Assembly (NCBI GenBank): GCA_020249465.1
Contig: JADCFP010000064.1
Span: forward strand, 1 to 34,140
Direction: 5' to 3'
Length of the DNA stretch: 34,140 bases
Source: Roseomonas sp.
Lineage (GTDB): Bacteria > Pseudomonadota > Alphaproteobacteria > Acetobacterales > Acetobacteraceae
A model generated the notes under the pieces. The model was given only the letters and a program-made list of their open reading frames with translations, ran no database searches and was not told the DNA's origin. Shown here in pieces: positions 16,739 through 25,716 of the stretch (position 1 is the first letter of the stretch; each line of letters begins with the position of its first letter). A program made the position numbers and the translations under genes.

Positions 16739-19700
16739 CTACAGCAAAGACGTCTCCGCCAATTCAATCGCGCGGCCAAGGTCAACGCTGAGCAAGCGCG
16801 ACACGCCGCGTTCCTGCATGGTCACGCCATAAAGCCGATGCATCCGCCCCATCGTCAGCGGATGGTGCGTCACGATCAGGAAGCGCGTGCCGCTTTCGGC
16901 TGCCATGGCGTCCAGCAAATCACATAGCCGTTCCACATTCGCATCATCCAAGGGCGCATCGACTTCGTCCAGCACGCAGACTGGCGCGGGGTGGCAGCGA
17001 AAGACCGCAAAGATCAGCGAAAGCGCCGTCAGCGCCTGTTCACCACCCGAAAGCAAGGACAAGGTGGAAAGCTTCTTGCCCGGCGGTTCGGCGTAAATCT
17101 CAAGCCCTGCTTCCAGGGGATCGTCGGAACCCACAAGCGCCAGATGGGCGCGGCCACCGCCAAATAACCGCGTGAAGAGGCTGCGGAATTCATTGTCTAC
17201 GCGGTCAAAAACCTCACGCAAACGCTCCCGGCCTTCGCGGTTCAAATGGCCGATGGAACCGCGCAGCTTGGCGATGGCGTTCATCACCTCATCACGGTCA
17301 TGCGTGATCTGGCCGATGCGTTCTTCGATTTCGGTGATTTCGATCTCGGCACGCAGATTGACCGGGCCCATCTCATCGCGTTCGCGGATCAGGCGTTCCA
17401 CCTTGCGCCGCGCCTTGTCTTCCGCAACATCGGAAAGTTCCTCAGGCGCGGGCGGCAATTCCGCGCCCTCACCAAGTCTTTCGGCAATGCGCGCGGCAAC
17501 GGCGGCCGAGGCAGTTTCCGCCGCTTCCGTCGCGGCCTGGGCGCGCACCTGATCCTCACGCGCCAGTGCAAAGGCGGTATCGGCGCCGCGGCGGGATTGG
17601 CTGCCTTCACTCACGCGCCGTTCGGCGGCCATTAGCGCAGCAGCGGCGGTGGCATGCGCTTCGCTTGCCTGGTCCAGCAGGCGCGCGGCTTCCGCGCGGC
17701 GGAGTGCTGCGGCTTCCGGTGCCGCGGCCAGCGCATCACGCTCGGCTTCCGCTTCGGCATCACGGCGGCGCAAATCAGCAACACGCGCGGCAGCATCTTC
17801 GGCGCGCGCGGCCCAAAGGCTTGCTTCATTCGCAAGGCTCGCGCGGCGGGCAGCGATGGAACCGGCTTCAGCCGCCAGGGCGCCTTGCGCATCACGCGCG
17901 GCAGCCTCGGCAGTGCGTTGTTCTGTCAGATGCGACCGCGCGGCTTCCACGCTTGCCCGAAGCTCCACCAGATCGGGTGCCGCTTCGCGCGCTTGCACGG
18001 CAACGGCGCGCGCAGCCTCGGCTTCCGCCAATTCCGCGCCGATGCGTTCCAATTGCGGGGCAAGGGCGGCGAGGCGGTTTTCCACCGCTGACGCGCGGTT
18101 CAGCAAAGCTGCCTGACGTTGGCGCGATTCCGCCAAAGCGATTTCAGCGCGACGCCGCGCTTCCCGTGCATTCGCCTCCGCATTGCGCGCTTCGGCTTCG
18201 GCGTGGGCGGCGGCCTGTTCGGCCTGACGCAGCAAGGCAACATCGGGGCGCGCGGTGAAAAGTGCCTCGGCTTCCAGGCGCGCGGCATCAGCTTCCGCGC
18301 GGTCTTCCGCAAGCCGTGCCAGCTGCGGTTCAAGGGCTGCGATGCGGCTTTCAGCGCGCGCATCACGCGCGGCCAATTCACCCTCAGCCCGACGCGCCGC
18401 GGATGCAGCCGCTTCGGCAGCGCTACGGGCATTACGCGCGGCAGCTTCGGCGCTGGCGGCTTCCGCTTCGGCAGCTTCGGCGGCAATGCGCGCGGCTTCG
18501 GCTTCCGCTGCCGCGACTTCCGCCTGATCCAGCCGCGCTTCGGCAGCGCGCAGCGCATTGCGTTGCGCCAGCCGCACCGCGCCCGGTGTGGGGGCGCCGG
18601 CGTGATGCGTATGACCATCCCAGCGCCAAACCGCGCCTTCTTCCGTCACCAAAGCCTGACCAGGCCGCAGCCCTGCTTGCAGCGCCGCGCCATCCATGCC
18701 GCGCGCAAGCAAACCGACCTGCGATAGCGCGCGCGCCAGCGCCGCAGGCGCTTCCACCAGACGCGAAAGCGGCACCGCGCCATCGGGCAAGGCTTGCGCC
18801 ACGGCAAGCGGCGGCAAATTGCGCCAATGCCTTGCAGCGGAAGCATCGGCAGGGCTTTCCAAAGCCTCACCCAAGGCAGCGCCGAGCGCGGCTTCCAGGC
18901 CGGGCGGCACGCGCACCTGATCAAGAATAGGCTGGGCCGAGGCCGTACCGCGCGATTCCAGCACCTCCGTTAGCGCTGCCACTTCGGCGGCAATGCGCGC
19001 GCGCGCGGCCCCTGCTTCGGCGGATTTGCGGCGCGCTTGCACCAGGGTTTCTGATGCGGCGCTGCGGGCTGCTTCCGCTTCACGCAACCGCGCTGCGCTG
19101 CCGATCAATGTAGCTTCCGCAAGCCGGGCGGAGGACACTGCCGCATCACGGGTGACTTCAGGGATCCGTTCCGCAAGCGCGGCATCACGTTCGGCAGACA
19201 GGGCGGCATATTGCGCGACGATGCGACGATTGCGGTCATCAGCGGCTTGCAAGGCAGCTTCACGGCGTGTGGCTTCGGCGCTCGCTTCCTCGGCGCTGCG
19301 GCGCGCTTCGGCATGGGCGGCAACGGCCTCAGTACGGCGCGCTTCGGCCTGTTCCAAAGCGTCACGCGCGGCAGTGAAGGCGGCATCTGCTTCAGTGACA
19401 CTCTGGGTGGCGGCTTGCTTTTCTGCATCAGATACGGCGCGGGCCAGCGCGGCTTCATGATCCGCAGACAGCGCCGCATGGGCTTCGCGTGCGCGGCGCA
19501 AACGGGTTTCTGCCGCGGCCAATTCAGCTTCGGCTGCCTGCAATTGCGCGGCACCGGCGGCGGCGGCTTCGGTTGCTTGATTGGCGGCGCGTTCCGCATC
19601 ACGCACGGCTTCGCCGGCTTCCACAAGCGCCGCAGCGGCAGCATCGCGCCGTGCAGGGAGCGCGGTTTCGCGTTCAACCAGCCCCGCATCCTCTTCTGCG

Positions 19701-20836
19701 ATGCGCGCGCGTGCGGCTTCGGCATCCTGCGCCAGGGCGTCGGCATGCGAGAGATCCTGGCGAAGTTCCGCGAGGCGCGCTTCGGCGGCTTCAAGCGCTG
19801 CGCGGGCGCGGCTTTCCTCGGCCTCCATGCCTTCCGCTTCAACGCGGCGACGCTCAAGCGCGGTGCGCGCGGCGGCTTCATCCGCGCGCGGCGTGGCAAG
19901 GCCCTGTTCGGCTTCATGCAAGGCAATCGCCGCCGCTTCGGCTTCCTGTTCGGCGGCGCTGGTGGCAGTCCGCGCCGCTGCCAGCGCCGTAGCTGCTGCG
20001 GTCAGTGCCGCATTGGCGCGCGCGGCAAGCAGCGCCAGCCATTCGCCTTCCGCCTGCCGCACCAGGCCCGAGATATTGCGATAGCGATTGGCCTGCCGCG
20101 CCTGGCGTTGCAGCCCCTGGCGTTGCGCATCCAATTGGCCGAGCAAATCTTCCGCGCGCGACAGGTTGGTTTCCGCCTGCCGCAGTTTCAATTCCGCTTC
20201 GTGGCGGCGCGCACGCAACCCGGCAATTCCGGCGGCTTCTTCCAAAACGCCACGACGATCATCTGGCTTGGCCTGGATCAGCGCGGCAACGCGGCCCTGG
20301 CTGACCAGGGCAGAGGACCTTGCGCCGGAACCAATATCGGCGAACATGGTCTGCACATCACGCGCGCGCAATTCCTTGCCATTGACGCGAAAATTGCTAC
20401 CCTCGCCGCGCGAAATCCGGCGTGTCACTTCCAATTCGGCGATGTCATTATTGGGTGCCGGCGCCAGCCCCGCCGCATCTTCCAGAAACAGCATCACTTC
20501 CGCGACATTGCGCCCAGGCCGTGTTGCGGTGCCGGCGAAAATCACATCATCCATTTCGCCGCCGCGCATCGCCTTGGGCGAGGTTTCACCCATCGCCCAG
20601 CGCAACGCTTCGACAACATTGGATTTGCCGCAGCCATTGGGCCCGACAATGCCGGTCAGGCCCGGCAGCACTTCGACCGTTGTCGCTTCGGCGAAGGATT
20701 TGAAACCGGCGATGCGGATGCGCGACAGCTTGGCGTTATGCGCGGCGCGTGCCTGTTCTTCGCTGCGTGCTGCCTCAGCTTCCGCAGTGGTGATTTCAGC
20801 TTCGGCTTCGGCCTCTGGCGGGATCACTTCTTCCAT
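16739..20836 (-). CDS. smc: Chromosome segregation protein SMC
   Basis: 1365 residues from ATG 20836 (a GTG at 20839 adds one). The head motif Walker A is GPNGCGKSN, preceded by RIAGFKSFAE. The C-terminal head has LSLLSGGEQALTALSLIF (signature) and VCVLDEVDAPLDDANVE (Walker B). Between them are two very long arms almost wholly of A, E, R and Q. They flank a recognisable hinge at about residues 635-745 (VRVPPGLEAALGAALGEAL). SMC dimers with ScpA/B organise and segregate the chromosome. The protein is about 180 residues longer than most bacterial SMCs and has a 37-residue acidic Ala/Glu-rich extension before the head. The gene overlaps the stop of the dsbA-like gene and is last in its operon. 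Confidence 0.95.
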   Translation of the reverse strand: MEEVIPPEAEAEAEITTAEAEAARSEEQARAAHNAKLSRIRIAGFKSFAEATTVEVLPGLTGIVGPNGCGKSNVVEALRWAMGETSPKAMRGGEMDDVIFAGTATRPGRNVAEVMLFLEDAAGLAPAPNNDIAELEVTRRISRGEGSNFRVNGKELRARDVQTMFADIGSGARSSALVSQGRVAALIQAKPDDRRGVLEEAAGIAGLRARRHEAELKLRQAETNLSRAEDLLGQLDAQRQGLQRQARQANRYRNISGLVRQAEGEWLALLAARANAALTAAATALAAARTATSAAEQEAEAAAIALHEAEQGLATPRADEAAARTALERRRVEAEGMEAEESRARAALEAAEARLAELRQDLSHADALAQDAEAARARIAEEDAGLVERETALPARRDAAAAALVEAGEAVRDAERAANQATEAAAAGAAQLQAAEAELAAAETRLRRAREAHAALSADHEAALARAVSDAEKQAATQSVTEADAAFTAARDALEQAEARRTEAVAAHAEARRSAEEASAEATRREAALQAADDRNRRIVAQYAALSAERDAALAERIPEVTRDAAVSSARLAEATLIGSAARLREAEAARSAASETLVQARRKSAEAGAARARIAAEVAALTEVLESRGTASAQPILDQVRVPPGLEAALGAALGEALESPADASAARHWRNLPPLAVAQALPDGAVPLSRLVEAPAALARALSQVGLLARGMDGAALQAGLRPGQALVTEEGAVWRWDGHTHHAGAPTPGAVRLAQRNALRAAEARLDQAEVAAAEAEAARIAAEAAEAEAASAEAAARNARSAAEAAASAARRAEGELAARDARAESRIAALEPQLARLAEDRAEADAARLEAEALFTARPDVALLRQAEQAAAHAEAEARNAEANAREARRRAEIALAESRQRQAALLNRASAVENRLAALAPQLERIGAELAEAEAARAVAVQAREAAPDLVELRASVEAARSHLTEQRTAEAAARDAQGALAAEAGSIAARRASLANEASLWAARAEDAAARVADLRRRDAEAEAERDALAAAPEAAALRRAEAARLLDQASEAHATAAAALMAAERRVSEGSQSRRGADTAFALAREDQVRAQAATEAAETASAAVAARIAERLGEGAELPPAPEELSDVAEDKARRKVERLIRERDEMGPVNLRAEIEITEIEERIGQITHDRDEVMNAIAKLRGSIGHLNREGRERLREVFDRVDNEFRSLFTRLFGGGRAHLALVGSDDPLEAGLEIYAEPPGKKLSTLSLLSGGEQALTALSLIFAVFRCHPAPVCVLDEVDAPLDDANVERLCDLLDAMAAESGTRFLIVTHHPLTMGRMHRLYGVTMQERGVSRLLSVDLGRAIELAETSLL

Positions 20837-21534
20837 CACCGCGGCGTCGCTTCCCGCACGGCGGCTTCGAAGCGTTCAAAGGGGATCGCACCAGGCAGCT
20901 TTTGCGTGCCGATCACGAAGGTTGGCGTGGCGTTGACCTGATGTTCGGCCTCACCCTTCTGGCGCGCTTCCAGAATGGCGCGGGCCAAAGCGTCATCCGC
21001 CCAGGCGGCGTTGAAGGTATCCGCACTCATGCCCGCCATGGCGGCAATCTTGCCTATTTCCGCCTTGTGATCCACGCCGCGCGCGAAGGCCCAGCGATCC
21101 TGTGTGGCGAATAGCGCAGAGATGAAAGGTTCGTACCGATCGGCCGGAAAGCTGCGCGCCACGGCATGGGCGCGGAGCGAGATTTCATCCAGCGGAAAAT
21201 CACGGAACACCATGCGCACACGCCCGGTGTCCACCAATTCGCGCCTTACGCGCGGCCAAGTGTCGCGGTGGAAGGCGCCGCAATGGCTGCACGTCAGGGA
21301 GAAATATTCAATCGCCGTCACGGGCGCATCAGTGCGGCCAAGGCTGCGTTCATCCAAGCCGCCGACAGTAGCCGGGCGTGGGGGCGTGACGGGCAGCGCC
21401 GGGGCTGGGCTCGGCGGTGGTGTGGGTGCGTTCGCGACAGGCGCAGACGGCGCTGCCAGCCAACGCCAGCCAGCAAACCCGCCACCCAAAACCACGACAG
21501 CTAATCCGCCCAGCAATAAGCGACGATCGGGCAT
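20836..21534 (-). CDS. DsbA-family thiol:disulfide protein (thioredoxin fold)
   Basis: 232 residues from ATG 21534, with a strong Shine-Dalgarno GGAGGAGA upstream. The N-terminus is a signal or membrane anchor (RRLLLGGLAVVVLGGGFAGW), followed by a Pro/Ala-rich linker to about residue 55. The thioredoxin domain has the redox pair C82-SH-C85 (LTCSHCGAFH), a helical insertion, and the cis-Pro loop ATPTF near 206. It belongs to the DsbA/Thioredoxin_4 (BdbD-like) group and should act in the periplasm in disulfide formation or isomerisation. It lies between the dciA-like gene (one-base overlap) and smc (GTGA or TGATG overlap). This order recurs in alphaproteobacteria. Confidence 0.9.
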   Translation of the reverse strand: MPDRRLLLGGLAVVVLGGGFAGWRWLAAPSAPVANAPTPPPSPAPALPVTPPRPATVGGLDERSLGRTDAPVTAIEYFSLTCSHCGAFHRDTWPRVRRELVDTGRVRMVFRDFPLDEISLRAHAVARSFPADRYEPFISALFATQDRWAFARGVDHKAEIGKIAAMAGMSADTFNAAWADDALARAILEARQKGEAEHQVNATPTFVIGTQKLPGAIPFERFEAAVREATPR

Positions 21535-22088
21535 CAATTTCTCTCCTCCGGAGCCGGCGCGCCTTTTCGGGGGGAAGCGGCCGGGCCGATTTGGCCTTGG
21601 GGGGCGACTCGCCCCCCAAGGCCTTGTTTTCGATAGACGCCGCGCGCCAATCTTTCCAGCGCCTCGCGCAAATCCCCTGTGGGTAACTCGTCCAAAGCGC
21701 TCGTCACGCGCTTGGGTAGCGCCACGGGGCGTGGCGGCAGGGCGGGCTGGTTGTTTTTTCGGGCGGGCGCCGCCCCCTGGACGAAGCGGAGCCTTTCCAC
21801 CGCAACCCGCCCTAACCCGCCATTGATCCGGGCCATGAGTTCCGGCGCCAAATGGCTGAGTTCCAGCGCTATCGGCCCGGAACAGGCGATGGTGAGGCTG
21901 CCAGAGGTCAAGCGCAGCGGCTGCGTCACGGCAGCCAGGGCCGGGCCGACCAGCGCCGGCCAATCCGCCATGATTTGCGCGGCGGCGGGGCTCTTGCGTT
22001 TGAAGGCCGGGCGCGTCAGGGCTGGAATCAGGGCGCCGAGGGGTCTAGGCCCCCCGAAGAACCGCCTTTCCTCCTCATTCCGGGACAT
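21534..22088 (-). CDS. dciA: DUF721 protein, DciA-like replicative helicase loader
   Basis: 184 residues from ATG 22088. The DUF721 core spans about residues 12-85: RPLGALIPALTRPA, then IMADWPALVGPALAAVT, then LTSGSLTIACSGPIALEL. DUF721 defines DciA, which loads or activates the replicative helicase DnaB in bacteria lacking DnaC. The symbol rests on this family knowledge, not on a test of this protein. Upstream in-frame starts would run through mutY and are rejected. The C-terminal tail (GLGGRVAPQGQ) is encoded by a 31-bp perfect palindrome. The stop overlaps the dsbA-like start by one base. Divergent mutY begins at 22092, so only three bases separate the two start codons. Confidence 0.8.
   Translation of the reverse strand: MSRNEEERRFFGGPRPLGALIPALTRPAFKRKSPAAAQIMADWPALVGPALAAVTQPLRLTSGSLTIACSGPIALELSHLAPELMARINGGLGRVAVERLRFVQGAAPARKNNQPALPPRPVALPKRVTSALDELPTGDLREALERLARGVYRKQGLGGRVAPQGQIGPAASPRKGAPAPEERN
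21593..21623. repeat. 31-bp perfect palindrome inside the dciA-like gene
   Basis: Fifteen-base arms (21593-21607 and 21609-21623) surround a single central base. The arms carry a run of six G and a run of six C. On the plus strand the structure is followed by TTGTTTTCG, giving an intrinsic-terminator appearance antisense to the gene. On the mRNA strand it forms a very stable hairpin about 60 bases before the dsbA-like start codon. Confidence 0.85.
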
Positions 22089-22091
22089 GCC

Positions 22092-23159
22092 GTGAAACCC
22101 CCTTCCGCCGCCGATCTGCTGCACTGGTATGACAGGCACCGCCGCATCCTGCCATGGCGCGCCCCGCCGGGGGAACGCGCCGCACCATATCACGTGTGGC
22201 TTTCGGAGATCATGTTGCAACAGACCACCGTGGCAACGGTAGGGCCGCGTTTTGCACGTTTTCTGGCGCGCTTCCCGGATTTGGCTACCTTGGCCGAGGC
22301 GCCGTGGGAGGATGTGGCGGCGGAATGGGCCGGGCTTGGCTACTACGCGCGGGCGCGCAATCTGCATGCGGCGGCGCGACAAATCCTTACCCTGGGCGGC
22401 TTCCCGGAAACACGAGAGGGTCTGGCCACCCTACCCGGCATTGGCCCCTATACCGCCGCCGCCATCGCCGCCATTGCTTTCAACGCGCCCGTGGTGCCCC
22501 TTGATGGCAATGTGGAACGCGTCACTGCGCGGGTTTTCGCGGTGGAGGAAGCGCTGCCCGCCGCCAAACCCAGGCTTGATGCGTTGGCGCAGGGTTTTCT
22601 GGCCGATAAGGCCGCCCGCGCGCGCCCCGGCGATTTCACCCAAGCCTTGTTTGATCTGGGGGCGGGGATTTGCACGCCCCGCAAGCCCGCCTGCGCGCTT
22701 TGCCCGTGGCGGCGCGCATGTCAGGCCCATGAGCTTGGCCTGACGGAGGCCCTGCCGCGCAAGGCGCCAAAGCCTGAGCGCCCAACGCGCCATGGCGTCC
22801 ATTTCCTGCTGATGGATGCGGAGGGTCAGGTTTGGTTGAGGCGCCGTCCTCCACGCGGGCTTTTGGGCGGCATGTTGGAAATCCCCGGCACGTCCTGGCG
22901 AGAGGCGGTTTGGACAGAGACCGAAGCATTGGCGGAAGCGCCCCTCGCGCTTGATTGGCAGCCAGTGGCGGGAGAAGCGCGGCATGTCTTCACGCATTTC
23001 GCGCTGACGATGCGGCTTTACCGCGCGCAACTACCGGCGCAGGCCAAGCGGCCGGAGGGTGAATGGCTGATGCCTGCAGAAGCGGCGCATGCCCTGCCGA
23101 GTGTGATGCGGAAATTGCTGGTGCTGGCGGGCATTTCGGACGGCCCGCATTCGGCCTGA
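22092..23159 (+). CDS. mutY: Adenine DNA glycosylase MutY
   Basis: 355 residues from GTG 22092. The HhH-GPD glycosylase domain has the catalytic Glu at 39 (SEIMLQQTT), the hairpin LPGIGPYTAAAIAAIAF, and the catalytic Asp at 138 (VPLDGNVERV). The 4Fe-4S cluster ligands are C194, C201, C204 and C210 (C-x6-C-x2-C-x5-C). The C-terminal Nudix-like domain recognises 8-oxoG (HFLLMDAEGQVWLRRRPP). The enzyme removes A mispaired with 8-oxoguanine. The open frame extends upstream across the dciA-like gene, but homology begins at LLHWYDRHRRILPWR. The start is three bases from the divergent dciA-like start. Confidence 0.96.
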   Translation: MKPPSAADLLHWYDRHRRILPWRAPPGERAAPYHVWLSEIMLQQTTVATVGPRFARFLARFPDLATLAEAPWEDVAAEWAGLGYYARARNLHAAARQILTLGGFPETREGLATLPGIGPYTAAAIAAIAFNAPVVPLDGNVERVTARVFAVEEALPAAKPRLDALAQGFLADKAARARPGDFTQALFDLGAGICTPRKPACALCPWRRACQAHELGLTEALPRKAPKPERPTRHGVHFLLMDAEGQVWLRRRPPRGLLGGMLEIPGTSWREAVWTETEALAEAPLALDWQPVAGEARHVFTHFALTMRLYRAQLPAQAKRPEGEWLMPAEAAHALPSVMRKLLVLAGISDGPHSA

Positions 23160-23184
23160 AAATGCGCTGGCGTGATCCGCCCGA

Positions 23185-23286
23185 TAGAGCGTGTTGCGTT
23201 CACATGTGTTCACGCGACCCGCTCTACCTCGTTGTTTTTCGAGCATCTTCACGCGTTCAGCTTTTCCATCTGAACGCGATCTGCTC
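23185..23286. repeat. Bipartite palindromic intergenic repeat element
   Basis: Two adjacent hairpins fill most of the gap between convergent mutY and the chemoreceptor gene. Hairpin 1 has 15-base arms at 23185-23199 and 23212-23226 (TAGAGCG outermost, one mismatch, one G-U) around TCACATGTGTTC. Hairpin 2 has nine-base perfect arms CGCGTTCAG (23252-23260) and CTGAACGCG (23270-23278). It is extended by GAGCA (23241-23245) pairing with TGCTC (23282-23286). The linker is T-rich. The layout resembles dispersed intergenic palindromes of alphaproteobacteria. Only one copy is in this window, so its repeat nature is inferred. It may also end transcription from both sides. Confidence 0.6.
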
Positions 23287-23319
23287 CTGGCAGATCACGC
23301 CAATTCGCTACAGCGGCAA

Positions 23320-25620
23320 TCAGGCCGCGCGCTTAACCCCCTGCGCGGCTGAAGTGATCGCGCTACGCACTGCCGCGATCAGGCGATCCACAGCGGCAAC
23401 GCTTTCCGCATTTTGCGCAAAGGCAAGACCGATGCGCCCGCCTTCCGCCAATACCACCCGCGCTGGCAAGGCAGCGCCTGCACCAGGCAGGGCAAGCTCC
23501 ACCATCATGCCAGGCTTGAAGGCGCCATCACCATGCAGACTTGCGCCATCACGCGCGATTTCGATCAAGGCGACCTGTTGAGCCGTGCCACCTTTGGCCG
23601 CGATCAGCATCGGCGTACCGGCGCCATTCACCCTTTCCCAATCGGTGCGCATGCCAACCAGGAAGCCATCCACCTGCTCACCTAGGCGGCCCGTGACATC
23701 GGCCACTGTCTCGGCAGCGGTTTTCACCGTGCCGCTGGAAGCACGCGCGCCTTCAGCAACCTCCGAGACTTCACGCATTGCGGTAGCCGCTTCGTCGTTC
23801 TGTTTCGCAACGGATTGCACGCTGGCCGAAATATCGCGCGTCACCGCATCCTGTTCTTCAACCGCGGCGGCAATCGCGCCGGCCACGCCATTCACGCGCT
23901 GAATGGCATTGGCCACTTCCTGCACCGCGCCCACCGCATCGCCGGTTGCGGCTTGGATGGCACTGATTTGCGCGCTGATCTGTTCCGTCGCGCGGGCGGT
24001 TTGCGAAGCGAGTGTCTTCACTTCGGATGCCACAACCGCGAAGCCCTTGCCGGCATCGCCAGCACGTGCTGCTTCAATGGTGGCATTCAGGGCGAGAAGA
24101 TTGGTCTGGCCGGCGATATCGGTGATCAGCCGTACCACATCGCCGATCTGATCAGCCGATTCCGCAAGGCCGCGCACCGTTGCCCCGGTGGCATTGGCGC
24201 GTTCCACCGCATCCTGCGCCGCACGCGCCGCTTCCGCGACCTGACGAGAGATTTCGGTGACGGAGGCAGTCATTTCCTCAGTCGCGGCAGCAACTGCGGC
24301 AAGATTGCTGGAATTCTGCTGCGCCCCATCCGCCGTATCGGCCACGCGATTGCGCGTCTGTTCCGTGGCTGATGCCATAGACACCGAAGCATCACGCATG
24401 CCCCCGGCAGAATCGCGCAGCCGATCCATGATGGACGCGACCGAGCCACCGAATTCCTTTGTCAGACCTTCCACCATGGCCTGGCGCCGATCCCGCGCCG
24501 CGCGCTCAATGGCGGCAGCCGCTTCAAAGACGGCATTGGCTTCGGCCTGCTGGCGGAATTTCTCCAGCGCTTCGGCCATGGTGCCGACCTCATCACTGCG
24601 GCCGCGGCCTGGGATCTCCAGCGCCGTGTCGCCCTTGGCCAAACGGCCCATGGCGCCTGCCATTTCCGTCAGCGGATTGGCGATGCGCCGCGCCGCGATC
24701 AGGGAGATTGGAATGGTGAACCCAAGCACCGCGAGTGCGGCGAAACCGATGATGGAAAGCACCTTATCCATCGCCGCGTCGAAAGCGGCGCGCGGCAGGG
24801 CAATCATCATGGCGGCGGAGGCATTGCCACTCAAATCCCGGAGCGGCTGTACGGCCAATACATGTGCGCCACGGCCCGGCAGCACGAGTTCCAAGCCAGC
24901 CATCGCCTGACCGTCCCGCTGCGCCGTCACCAATGCTTCGGGCAGCGCTTCCATGGTGAGGCCTTCAACGGTGGAGGTCACCAAACGGCCTGCGCCGAAC
25001 AGCGCCGCTTCACCGCCCACAACCTTGCCAAGCTCGGCCACCACTGCCGGCGTCAGCCGCGTTGCGACCTTGAGCGTGCCGATGATCTGGCCCGCCTGAT
25101 CCTTGACGGGCAGCGCCGCGCCAGTGGCGAATTGACCGGAGGAGGGCGAAACCTCACTGCCCAGCATGCCATTGCCCTTCAGCGCGGCAGCCACATCCGG
25201 CAGGCGGGATTTGTCGTCCCCCACACGGTTGGGATCATGCCCGCGCATGATGACGCGTCCGCTTGTATTGGTGACTTCCAGAACGGAGACCGTGGGATCA
25301 ACGGCGCGCATGGCGGCGAAGCTTGGCACCAGGATTTGCCGGAGCCGCGCGGCATCGCCGGCGGCCAAGGCGGCGATCAGATCAGGCCGCTCTGCAAAGC
25401 TTGCCGTATAGCCGGCCATGCGTTGTGCCGCATCCTGCAAATCACGCTCGGCAAGGCCAATGGCGCGGTTCAGCGCCTGCTGCATTTGGGCCTGGTGGTC
25501 ATTTTTCACCGCCCAGAAGGCCCCGAAGGCCGCAAGCAGGGCTGCGAAAACCGCCGGCAACAGGGCCAGCATAAGCAAGCGGGGGCGCAATCCCGAAAAA
25601 CGACGCGCAGTGGTGGCCAT
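23320..25620 (-). CDS. Methyl-accepting chemotaxis protein with dCache_3-like sensor and C-terminal PilZ-like domain
   Basis: 766 residues; ATG 25620 has GGAGGA six bases upstream. TM1 is about residues 13-37. The periplasmic sensor (40-285) has [12 protein letters not shown] and [17 protein letters not shown], which fit the dCache_3 group. TM2 is 286-310 and HAMP about 307-360. The signalling hairpin centres on [20 protein letters not shown] near 501-520. After 657 comes a PilZ-like domain ([15 protein letters not shown]). The usual PilZ c-di-GMP motifs are degenerate: no clear RxxxR, and E-I-A where D-x-S is expected. The protein should relay a ligand signal to CheA/CheW at the inner membrane; the ligand is unknown. 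It stands alone, with no che genes nearby. Confidence 0.9.
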   Translation of the reverse strand: MATTARRFSGLRPRLLMLALLPAVFAALLAAFGAFWAVKNDHQAQMQQALNRAIGLAERDLQDAAQRMAGYTASFAERPDLIAALAAGDAARLRQILVPSFAAMRAVDPTVSVLEVTNTSGRVIMRGHDPNRVGDDKSRLPDVAAALKGNGMLGSEVSPSSGQFATGAALPVKDQAGQIIGTLKVATRLTPAVVAELGKVVGGEAALFGAGRLVTSTVEGLTMEALPEALVTAQRDGQAMAGLELVLPGRGAHVLAVQPLRDLSGNASAAMMIALPRAAFDAAMDKVLSIIGFAALAVLGFTIPISLIAARRIANPLTEMAGAMGRLAKGDTALEIPGRGRSDEVGTMAEALEKFRQQAEANAVFEAAAAIERAARDRRQAMVEGLTKEFGGSVASIMDRLRDSAGGMRDASVSMASATEQTRNRVADTADGAQQNSSNLAAVAAATEEMTASVTEISRQVAEAARAAQDAVERANATGATVRGLAESADQIGDVVRLITDIAGQTNLLALNATIEAARAGDAGKGFAVVASEVKTLASQTARATEQISAQISAIQAATGDAVGAVQEVANAIQRVNGVAGAIAAAVEEQDAVTRDISASVQSVAKQNDEAATAMREVSEVAEGARASSGTVKTAAETVADVTGRLGEQVDGFLVGMRTDWERVNGAGTPMLIAAKGGTAQQVALIEIARDGASLHGDGAFKPGMMVELALPGAGAALPARVVLAEGGRIGLAFAQNAESVAAVDRLIAAVRSAITSAAQGVKRAA

Positions 25621-25681
25621 GAAAATCCTCCAGCAAATGGCGCTCCATCATCGCCGGAGGGGGTGAAAAAAAAGTTTCAGC

Positions 25682-25709
25682 TTTATGACACGCACCGAAG
25701 ATTGCACAA
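25682..25709 (-). promoter_or_regulatory. Candidate promoter of the chemoreceptor gene
   Basis: On the minus strand TTGTGC (25709-25704) is followed after 16 bases by CATAAA (25687-25682). This lies in the 96-bp gap after gshA. It matches three of six and four of six consensus bases. A run of eight T follows (minus strand), before the Shine-Dalgarno. No flagellar sigma-28 motif is evident. Confidence 0.3.
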
Positions 25710-25716
25710 ATGTTAG

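Noticed and set aside
20407-20839. Coding on the plus strand near the smc start
   Set aside because: The minus strand there encodes the SMC Walker A region, leaving no doubt about the coding strand.
19211-20941. 576-residue plus-strand open frame opposite smc and the dsbA-like gene
   Set aside because: It is opposite the Ala-rich SMC arm and crosses two real genes; Gly/Phe/Arg repeats reflect the codons of the other strand.
25665-25676. Terminator after gshA at the minus-strand T-run
   Set aside because: The T-run is real but the stem before it is only four or five weak pairs.
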